Shown here piece after piece: positions 1 through 4,206 of a DNA stretch of 5,176 nt. Position 1 is the first letter of the stretch; each line of letters opens with the position of its first letter. The translations under genes and the position numbers were made by a program. The notes beneath the pieces were generated by a model. The model worked only from the letters and a program-made list of their open reading frames with translations, was not told the DNA's origin and ran no database searches. This DNA comes from Sulfuricella sp. GTDB taxonomy: Bacteria; Pseudomonadota; Gammaproteobacteria; Burkholderiales; Sulfuricellaceae. The stretch lies in assembly GCA_030691435.1 (NCBI GenBank), contig JAUYEK010000446.1, positions 1 to 5,176 of the forward strand, given 5' to 3'.

Positions 1-711
1 CACCATCGGCCGCACCTGTTCGATCTTGCCAGTCACCGTCGCATCCGGTGCGGTCGGCGTGGAAAGCTTGACCACCTGACCTACCTTGATGCGCTGCGCG
101 GCGGTTTCAGGGAAAGGCAGGCGGATGCGCAGATTTTCGCTGGTGGAAAGCTGGAACACCGGCTTGCCGAGATCAATCCAGTCGCCCACCGACACCATGC
201 GGTTGTCGATTCGCCCATCCACCGGCGACACGATGCGGGTGCGGGAAAGATTCTTGGCGGCACGGACGTTCTGCTCGCGCGCAGCGACGTTCTGGGCTTC
301 ATAACCTTCCAGCAGGGAAGGCGAAATAAAGCCCTTTTTGGCCAATTCGCGATAGCGTTCGGTGAGCCTGCGCTGGCTGGTTGCCTGGGCTTCCAGGCGC
401 TTTGCATCGGCGGAAAAATCGGTGGCATCGATTTCGGCCAGCAGTTGCCCCTTCTTTACCGGGTCGCCTATTTCGACATGGACCTTGATAATGCGCCCCG
501 CCACTTCGGCGCCCACCTTGGGCGCAGTGGAGCTGTCCGCCTCGCCGACCGACTGCTCCAGCACCTGCATGGTGCGGGATTGCGCCTGGGTGACGGTGAT
601 GATCGCCGGCGGCGGGCCTTTCTTCTGCTCTTCGGGCTTCTTGGCGCAGCCCGGCAGCAGCAGGGCTGCGCCAAGCAGGCAGGGGATCAGGATCGATGGG
701 GTTGTTCGCAT
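1..711 (-). CDS. RND-type efflux periplasmic adaptor (membrane fusion) lipoprotein, 3' part missing
   Basis: The first 237 codons are in the window; the C-terminus lies beyond the left edge. Residues 1-22 form a lipoprotein signal: Arg2, a hydrophobic stretch, then the lipobox LPGC with Cys22 as the acylation site. A charged Lys/Glu/Pro linker follows (about 23-35). The first half of a biotinyl-lipoyl-like fold is at about 66-95 (VGAEVAGRI, then GDPVKKGQLLAEID). A short helical hairpin covers about 96-155, and the second lipoyl half is at about 157-190 (SRTRIVSPVDGRI, then VGDWIDLGKPVFQL). The start of the beta-barrel follows. This order is characteristic of AcrA/MexA-like adaptors, which link an inner-membrane RND pump to an outer-membrane channel. 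The ATG at 711 gives a clean signal peptide, although the ribosome site (TTGGA about 8 bases upstream) is weak. It lies 26 bases after tetR on the same strand, so it is probably cotranscribed. The substrate cannot be inferred. Confidence 0.9.
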   Translation of the reverse strand, partial: MRTTPSILIPCLLGAALLLPGCAKKPEEQKKGPPPAIITVTQAQSRTMQVLEQSVGEADSSTAPKVGAEVAGRIIKVHVEIGDPVKKGQLLAEIDATDFSADAKRLEAQATSQRRLTERYRELAKKGFISPSLLEGYEAQNVAAREQNVRAAKNLSRTRIVSPVDGRIDNRMVSVGDWIDLGKPVFQLSTSENLRIRLPFPETAAQRIKVGQVVKLSTPTAPDATVTGKIEQVRPMV

Positions 712-737
712 ATTGTTAGTCCAAGGTTTCATCAGGG

Positions 738-1370
738 TTAGGGCAGGATTCCGCGCAGCAGAATATCCACCAGCATCGTGCTGTAACTCTCCGGGGCGTC
801 GGTGAAGCTGACGTCGGGGAAATGGCGCAGCACTTCGCGCGACTGGAAAAAGAACACGTCGGCGCCGATCAGCAGAGTGGCCAGCATGGCGGGATCTATG
901 CCTTTGCGCAGCTCGCCTTTTTTCTGGCCGGTGCGCAGGATTTCCACCAGGCGCGCGAAATTCTGGCCGAATACCTGCTCGGCGAATTCCTTGCCGCGTT
1001 GCGGGCCGTTTTCCAGCAAGTCGCGCTGGATCAGCCGGGAGATTTTTTCGTCGCGCAATATGTTGGCCAGGTGCGATTGCGAGAAGTCGCGCAGGCGTTC
1101 GACCAGGGCGCCGGAACCGCTGCCGAGCTGATCGATCTGACTGCCGGATTCGCTACAGGCGGTTTTCAGCACTTCGAGATAAAGCGCGTTTTTCGATTTG
1201 AAGTGATGAAAGACATTGGCTTTACTGACACCGGCGCGCTCCGCGATGGCATTCATCGATACCGCGTTGAAGCCGGATTCGGCAAACAGGTCCTTGGCCG
1301 CAGCAAGGATACGCTCGACCGCATCCGGGCCAGATGTAGATAAGTTGGGGGTGGGTTCTACCAGAGGCAC
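738..1370 (-). CDS. TetR/AcrR-family transcriptional repressor of the adjacent efflux operon
   Basis: A 210-residue protein, the usual length for TetR regulators. After a 16-residue N-terminal tail, the DNA-binding domain runs from about 17 to 64: RILAAAKDLFAESGF (helix 1), then AIAERAGVSKANVFHHF (the helix-turn-helix) and KSKNALYLEVL. The remaining residues form the helical ligand-binding and dimerisation half, which is not conserved enough to name an inducer. The start codon is GTG at 1370. It is supported by the purine-rich site AAGAGAGA (1384-1377), 6 bases upstream, and no ATG occurs before the HTH. The gene is first in an operon with the adaptor gene, rather than divergent from it as in acrR-acrAB. 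A palindrome typical of TetR operators lies 45-62 bases upstream of the start, so autorepression is likely. TetR-family membership is seen directly; the control target is inferred. Confidence 0.93.
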   Translation of the reverse strand: MPLVEPTPNLSTSGPDAVERILAAAKDLFAESGFNAVSMNAIAERAGVSKANVFHHFKSKNALYLEVLKTACSESGSQIDQLGSGSGALVERLRDFSQSHLANILRDEKISRLIQRDLLENGPQRGKEFAEQVFGQNFARLVEILRTGQKKGELRKGIDPAMLATLLIGADVFFFQSREVLRHFPDVSFTDAPESYSTMLVDILLRGILP

Positions 1371-1404
1371 AGCCGGTCTCTCTTAAGTCAGGAAAATAGA
1401 AGAC

Positions 1405-1433
1405 AAATTAGCACTGACTGACCGGTCGGTCAA
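1405..1433 (-). promoter_or_regulatory. Candidate sigma70 promoter of the tetR-efflux operon
   Basis: Reading the minus strand, TTGACC (1433-1428) matches the -35 consensus at 5 of 6 positions? Counted against TTGACA it differs only in the last base. A 17-base spacer leads to TAATTT (1410-1405), a weak -10 box matching 3 of 6. Transcription would start near 1399-1397, leaving a leader of about 28 bases before the GTG start. The spacer contains the palindromic operator. The -35 and spacing are good and the -10 is poor, so the exact promoter is uncertain. Confidence 0.45.
1415..1432. promoter_or_regulatory. Palindromic TetR-type operator
   Basis: TGACTGACCGGTCGGTCA is an 18-bp inverted repeat centred between 1423 and 1424. 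Eight of its nine base pairs are symmetric; the exception is the 1419/1428 pair. GACCGGTC-centred palindromes are common targets of TetR/AcrR-type repressors. It sits between the candidate -35 and -10 boxes of the tetR promoter, where bound repressor would block RNA polymerase. Binding by this particular TetR is inferred from position and form. Confidence 0.7.
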
Positions 1434-1479
1434 TATTGCGGGAAATATTTTTTAAGCGGGGGGGGGAATCTTGATGGGG

Positions 1480-1521
1480 AAAAAATAAAACATAACGGCG
1501 GGGTTAAAACCCGCCGTTATG
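1480..1521 (-). terminator. Rho-independent terminator of the H1-like gene
   Basis: A perfect 12-bp stem (1510-1521 pairing with 1491-1502; CATAACGGCGGG and its complement) encloses a 7-base loop. On the minus strand it is followed directly by TTTTATTTTTT (1490-1480). It begins 16 bases after the stop codon of the H1-like gene, which is the expected position. There is no upstream plus-strand gene for it to serve. Confidence 0.92.
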
Positions 1522-1536
1522 CTGGACTAAAGTTGA

Positions 1537-1947
1537 CTACTTTCTCGCTGCAGCTGCAGCTACAGCTGCAGGTGCTGCAGCAGGTTTGGCAGCAGCAGCT
1601 TTTTTAACCGGAGCTTTTTTGGCGACGGTTTTTTTCGCTGCAGGTTTCGCAGCGGGTTTGGCCGCAACTTTTTTCGCCGGTGCTTTTTTAGCGGGCGCTT
1701 TTTTAGCTGCGGTAGTTTTGGTTGTGGTCGCCTTTTTAGCGGCGGGTTTTTTCGCTGCTGTCTTGGCTACGGTTTTGGTGGCAGCGGCCTTGGTTGCTGT
1801 TTTCTTGGCTGCTGGTTTTGCAGCGGCAACTTTTTTCGCCGGTGCTTTTTTAGCTGCGGTAGCCGGTGCGGCCTTGGCTACAGGTTTGGTTGCGGTCGCT
1901 TTGGCGGATGCCTTGGCGGGAGACTTGGTCGCTTTCTTTGTTGCCAT
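1537..1947 (-). CDS. Histone H1-like, lysine/alanine-rich DNA-binding protein
   Basis: A 136-residue protein of extreme composition: 58 Ala, 38 Lys, 16 Thr, 13 Pro, 7 Val, 2 Ser, and one each of Met and Arg. There are no acidic, aromatic or Cys residues. Repeating units of the AAKKAPAKK / AAKPAAKK type run the whole length, resembling the C-terminal tail of eukaryotic histone H1 and bacterial relatives such as Bordetella BpH1 and the C-terminal part of Pseudomonas AlgP. Such proteins are unstructured, strongly basic and bind DNA, affecting nucleoid compaction and gene expression. There is no separate N-terminal domain, so it is closer to the stand-alone H1-like type than to AlgP or PhaF. The start is fixed by a strong AAGGAG (1960-1955), 7 bases before ATG. 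The gene is monocistronic: it has its own terminator and 372 bases separate it from lysA. The repeats suggest length variation between strains. Confidence 0.85.
   Translation of the reverse strand: MATKKATKSPAKASAKATATKPVAKAAPATAAKKAPAKKVAAAKPAAKKTATKAAATKTVAKTAAKKPAAKKATTTKTTAAKKAPAKKAPAKKVAAKPAAKPAAKKTVAKKAPVKKAAAAKPAAAPAAVAAAAARK
1664..1854. repeat. In-frame direct repeats inside the H1-like gene
   Basis: A perfect 29-bp sequence occurs at 1664-1692 and again at 1826-1854, 162 bases (54 codons) apart. A 19-bp sequence occurs at 1697-1715 and 1844-1862. The 29-bp copies encode the same Ala-Lys-Pro units in the same frame, so recombination or slippage between them would add or remove whole repeats without a frameshift. 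On the plus strand they show as repeated GCTTTTTTAGC blocks. Confidence 0.85.
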
Positions 1948-1983
1948 TTGCTGACTCCTTATTAAAGTTATCTCGAGTGCATT

Positions 1984-2017
1984 TTTATTTTGGCACTGTT
2001 AGCAAATCCAAAATAAA
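1984..2017. repeat. 10-bp inverted repeat in the H1-like gene leader
   Basis: TTTATTTTGG (1984-1993) and CCAAAATAAA (2008-2017) are perfect complements separated by 14 bases. The repeat lies 37-70 bases upstream of the H1-like ATG. It is AT-rich and has no T-run suited to termination, so an operator or a weak leader hairpin is more likely. The function is unknown. Confidence 0.6.
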
Positions 2018-2107
2018 GCGGCAGCACTGAACAACTGATTGCATCACCTTGTTGTTCCTCTCCGTTAGGACTGCATGACCGAGAGCATGTTTCCGCCTTG
2101 CGCTTAA

Positions 2108-2137
2108 ATTCTATTCCAATTATTTAAAAATGCACAA
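2108..2137 (-). promoter_or_regulatory. Candidate promoter for the H1-like gene
   Basis: On the minus strand, TTGTGC (2137-2132) and TAGAAT (2113-2108) are separated by 18 bases. The -10 matches the consensus at 5 of 6 positions; the -35 matches only 3. An AT-rich stretch lies upstream. It would give a leader of about 155 bases containing the inverted repeat at 1984-2017. No better promoter was found nearer the gene, but this remains tentative. Confidence 0.35.
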
Positions 2138-2319
2138 CAGATAAAATGGCATTACAAAAAAATAATCATTGGAAATAGACGAGCTTAACGAAATGTTTGA
2201 ATGAATTTTTTCTGGCGAGATGCGGCGGGCATTGAAATGACAATGGATTACGCCAGCCATGGGCAATGTTTATGGGCTATATTTTTCCGGCGCGTGGATG
2301 TATGGGACATGAAAAATAA

Positions 2320-3564
2320 TTAAGGGAGTAGCCGTTCCAGCGCGAATAACTGTGAAATTTTTTCTCGTTCGCGAATCAAATATTTGTTGTTTTTCCGCAC
2401 CATAATTTCGGCGGCGCGCGGTCGAGTGTTGTAGTTGGAGCTCATGCTCATGCCATAGGCACCTGCCGACAGCACCGCCAGCAGGTCGCCTTCGGCGAGA
2501 TGCAGGTGGCGATCATGGCCAAGAAAATCGCCGCTCTCGCATACCGGGCCGACGATTTCATAGCGCTGCGTAACGCCGGTGTTTTCCTTGACGGGAAGGA
2601 TCGCGTGATAGGCATCGTAGAGCGCGGGGCGCATCAGATCGTTCATCGCGGCATCGACGAGGGCGAAATTTTTTGTTTCGCCATGCTTGAGATATTCCAC
2701 TTTGGTGAGCAGCAAACCGGCGTTGCCAACCAATGCGCGGCCGGGTTCGAGCAGAATCCTGAACTTGCGACCGGCGAGTTTTTCCAGCAGCGTGTCTGCG
2801 TAGTCGGTCACCGACGGCGGCGTTTCGTCGCTGTAGCAAATTCCCAGGCCGCCGCCGAGGTCGAGGTGATGAATCGCTATGCCTTGTTTTTCCAATGCAT
2901 CGATCAGCAGCAGAATTTTGTCGAGCGCATCGGCAAAGGGCGAAACCTCGGTAATTTGCGAGCCGATATGGCAGTCGATGCCGACCACTTCCAGGTGCGG
3001 CAGATCGCGCGCCTTGCAGTAAAGCCGGACGGCATCGGTATAGGCGATGCCGAATTTGTTGCCCTTGAGACCGGTGGAAATATAGGGATGGGTTTTCGGG
3101 TCGACGTCGGGATTAACGCGCAAACTGACCGGTGCGCGCCGGCCCATTTCGCCGGCAACTTTATTCAGGCGTTCCAGCTCGCTTTCCGATTCGACGTTGA
3201 AGCACAGGATGCCTGCTTCAAGCGCATGGCGCATTTCATCCGCAGTTTTTCCGACACCGGAAAACACCACTTTTTTCGCATCGCCGCCAGCCGCCAGAAC
3301 GCGCGCCAGCTCACCGCCGGAAACGATGTCGAATCCTGCGCCGAGGCGCGCGAAAAGATTGAGAATGGCGAGGCTGGAGTTGGCCTTCACCGCGTAGCAG
3401 ATCAGATGGTCGCGCTCGGCGAAGGCCGAGTCGAAACTCTGATAGGCTGCGGTTAATGCGCCATGGGAATAGACATAGCAGGGTGTGCCGAACTCTTCGG
3501 CAATGCGGGAAAGCGGGACGGATTCGACGCACAATTCGGAATCATGGCGGGAGAAGAATTTCAT
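2320..3564 (-). CDS. lysA: Diaminopimelate decarboxylase
   Basis: A 414-residue cytoplasmic PLP enzyme that decarboxylates meso-2,6-diaminopimelate to L-lysine, the last step of lysine synthesis. The fold-type III alanine-racemase-like barrel is clear. Lys60 in CYAVKAN is the residue that forms the Schiff base with PLP. HIGSQI is at 199-204, the phosphate-binding GGGLG at 237-241, and EPGR at 273-276. The C-terminal domain carries CESGD (342-346) with the active-site Cys342, and Tyr370 in the GAYGMSMSSNYN segment. Length and motifs match the family. The frame stays open to 3663, but the true start is the ATG at 3564: GAGGAG (3578-3573) lies 8 bases upstream, and the 33 residues before it are low-quality sequence overlapping lptM. 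The ATG overlaps the lptM stop as ATGA, so translation is probably coupled. dapF, often the next gene in related genomes, is absent here. Confidence 0.97.
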   Translation of the reverse strand: MKFFSRHDSELCVESVPLSRIAEEFGTPCYVYSHGALTAAYQSFDSAFAERDHLICYAVKANSSLAILNLFARLGAGFDIVSGGELARVLAAGGDAKKVVFSGVGKTADEMRHALEAGILCFNVESESELERLNKVAGEMGRRAPVSLRVNPDVDPKTHPYISTGLKGNKFGIAYTDAVRLYCKARDLPHLEVVGIDCHIGSQITEVSPFADALDKILLLIDALEKQGIAIHHLDLGGGLGICYSDETPPSVTDYADTLLEKLAGRKFRILLEPGRALVGNAGLLLTKVEYLKHGETKNFALVDAAMNDLMRPALYDAYHAILPVKENTGVTQRYEIVGPVCESGDFLGHDRHLHLAEGDLLAVLSAGAYGMSMSSNYNTRPRAAEIMVRKNNKYLIREREKISQLFALERLLP

Positions 3565-3710
3565 GGTTTTTTCTCCTCGGCGGCAGGTTGCGGTGCTGCC
3601 GGAGTCGTGGCGGCAGGCGCCTGATCGGGCGCGGGCAGATAGAGCGGACCTTTGTGGCCGCAACCCTGGAGCAGTAAAACAAGCAGAGCTGGCAAAAAAA
3701 CGAAGCGCAT
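3561..3710 (-). CDS. lptM: LptM-type small outer-membrane lipoprotein
   Basis: A 49-residue lipoprotein. Met1-Arg2 is followed by a hydrophobic segment and the lipobox LQGC with Cys17. The mature N-terminus then reads CGHKGPLYLP, the signature of the LptM (formerly YifL) family. The rest is a Pro/Ala-rich tail ending EEKKP. In Escherichia coli LptM binds the LptDE lipopolysaccharide translocon and helps LptD mature; that role is family knowledge, not seen here. The start at 3710 gives a correct signal peptide, with only a weak purine-rich site (GAGAA) upstream. The TGA stop overlaps the lysA ATG, and the lysA ribosome site lies inside this gene. The lptM-lysA pairing, with divergent cyaY, matches known proteobacterial gene order and supports the call. 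Confidence 0.9.
   Translation of the reverse strand: MRFVFLPALLVLLLQGCGHKGPLYLPAPDQAPAATTPAAPQPAAEEKKP
3573..3578 (-). promoter_or_regulatory. Ribosome binding site that fixes the lysA start
   Basis: GAGGAG on the minus strand, 8 bases before the ATG at 3564. It lies within the last codons of lptM (Glu45-Glu46). It decides in favour of a 414-residue LysA over the 447-residue open frame. Confidence 0.85.
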
Positions 3711-3767
3711 ATTATTCTCGGAAGACTAGTAAGTTTGCGCATCATCTTATCACAAGGAAAACTCGAA
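3687..3767. promoter_or_regulatory. Divergent lptM-lysA / cyaY promoter region
   Basis: Only 57 bases (3711-3767) separate the two divergent starts, so promoter elements must overlap or extend into lptM. For cyaY, TATTAT (3710-3715) is a good -10 match, but the best upstream box, CTGGCA (3689-3694), is only 15 bases away. For lptM-lysA, TTGTGA (3754-3749, minus strand) is a possible -35, with no good -10 at normal spacing. The cyaY ribosome site AAGGA (3754-3758) lies 9 bases before its ATG. A shared regulatory region is certain from layout; the individual boxes are weak. Confidence 0.35.
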
Positions 3768-4079
3768 ATGACCGAGAGCGAATTCAACAAACTGGCGGAC
3801 GAAACACTGGCCAGAATCGAGCAGTCACTGGACGACTGCGACACGGACATCGACTACGAGATGAACGGCGGGGTTCTGGAGTTGAGCTTCGAGAATGGCA
3901 GCAAGATCATCGTCAACCGGCAGACGGCGGTACGGGAAATTTGGGTGGCGGCGAAATCGGGGGGGCATCATTTTTTGTGGAGGGATGGGGCGTGGCATGA
4001 TACGCGGGATGGGGGGGAGTTGTTTGCGGCGTTGGGGAAGTATGCGAGTGAGCAGGCGGGAGAGGCGGTAAGTTTTTGA
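3768..4079 (+). CDS. cyaY: Frataxin homologue CyaY, iron-sulfur cluster assembly protein
   Basis: A 103-residue cytoplasmic protein, close to the E. coli CyaY length. The frataxin alpha-beta sandwich is recognisable. An acidic first helix (SEFNKLADETLARIEQSLDD, about 4-23) continues into a further acidic stretch, D25, D27 and D29, forming the iron-binding ridge. NGGVL is at 33-37, FENGSKIIVNRQ at 41-52, IWVA at 58-61, GGHHF at 65-69, and the C-terminal QAGEAVSF matches the family closely. CyaY binds iron and the cysteine desulfurase IscS and adjusts the rate of Fe-S cluster assembly. ATG at 3768 is preferred over the upstream start at 3735 because AAGGA lies 9 bases upstream and the protein then begins MTESEF like its homologues. 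It is divergent from lptM-lysA, as in related genomes. The 3' half has a striking G excess on the coding strand. Confidence 0.96.
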   Translation: MTESEFNKLADETLARIEQSLDDCDTDIDYEMNGGVLELSFENGSKIIVNRQTAVREIWVAAKSGGHHFLWRDGAWHDTRDGGELFAALGKYASEQAGEAVSF

Positions 4080-4084
4080 TTGGC

Positions 4085-4169
4085 GAGCAAGGGGTTGATT
4101 TTCCTGCGGCGCAATACACAGCGAGGGGCCTTTCCTGAATCGGGTTAATTTGACCTCGGCCCCTTGCTC
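4085..4169. repeat. 10-bp inverted repeat flanking the cyaY / HD-GYP spacer
   Basis: GAGCAAGGGG (4085-4094) and CCCCTTGCTC (4160-4169) are perfect complements 65 bases apart. A second arm, GCGAGGGGCC (4121-4130), can pair with GGCCCCTTGC (4158-4167), with nine Watson-Crick pairs and one G-U pair. The two stems use the same downstream arm, so only one can form at a time. The left arms also look like a diverged direct repeat (GC-A/G-AGGGG, then TTCCTG). This could be a terminator region or the remains of a REP-like element; it is not a recognised family from sequence alone. Confidence 0.6.
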
Positions 4170-4180
4170 TCTTTACTTAC
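4121..4180 (+). terminator. Possible weak terminator after cyaY
   Basis: The 10-bp GC-rich stem 4121-4130/4158-4167 has a 27-base loop and is followed on the plus strand by TCTCTTTACTTACC, which is U-rich but interrupted. It lies 42 bases after the cyaY stop, between convergent genes. The long loop and imperfect U-run make it a poor textbook terminator. On the minus strand no T-run follows, so it is unlikely to end the HD-GYP gene. Confidence 0.35.
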
Positions 4181-4206
4181 CGAATGTCGATGGAGCGCGC
4201 GCATGG

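Larger units (their letters stand above)
1948..2319. other. Gene-free region between lysA and the H1-like gene
   Basis: This 372-base stretch holds no credible coding sequence. It contains the ribosome site and probable long leader of the H1-like gene, with a candidate promoter at 2108-2137 and an inverted repeat at 1984-2017. An AT-rich block covers about 2100-2215. I find no hairpin followed by a T-run on the minus strand after the lysA stop, so lysA transcription may end by Rho or continue towards the H1-like gene. A 20-codon frame (2047-1985, minus, GTG start 9 bases after GGAGAGG) and a 26-codon frame (2243-2323, plus, no ribosome site) are present but unconvincing. Confidence 0.6.

Noticed and set aside
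822..1343. 173-codon plus-strand frame opposite tetR
   Set aside because: It is covered by a clear TetR protein on the other strand, and no motif or ribosome site supports it.
1586..1954. 122-codon plus-strand frame opposite the H1-like gene, looking like a hydrophobic membrane protein
   Set aside because: It is the exact complement of Lys and Ala codons, which reads as Phe, Leu and Ala. The minus frame has a strong ribosome site, a terminator and a known family composition.
1985..2047. 20-codon minus-strand frame upstream of the H1-like gene (GTG start)
   Set aside because: An SD-like GGAGAGG lies 9 bases upstream, but the frame is too short to support without conservation data. It is mentioned only as part of the leader.
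2243..2323. 26-codon plus-strand small frame between the H1-like gene and lysA
   Set aside because: No ribosome site precedes the ATG, it runs into the lysA end on the other strand, and it has no recognisable features.
2500..3456. 318-codon plus-strand frame opposite lysA
   Set aside because: The minus frame is a full LysA with all catalytic motifs. The plus frame shows no recognisable domain and no ribosome site, as expected of an antisense shadow in GC-rich coding DNA.
3565..3663. 33-residue N-terminal extension of LysA
   Set aside because: The extension has no homologous look, overlaps lptM out of frame, and lacks a ribosome site. GAGGAG 8 bases before 3564 marks the true start.
3485..4000. 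171-codon plus-strand frame running across lysA, lptM and into cyaY
   Set aside because: It crosses three well-supported genes and the divergent promoter region, is out of frame with cyaY, and has no recognisable domain.
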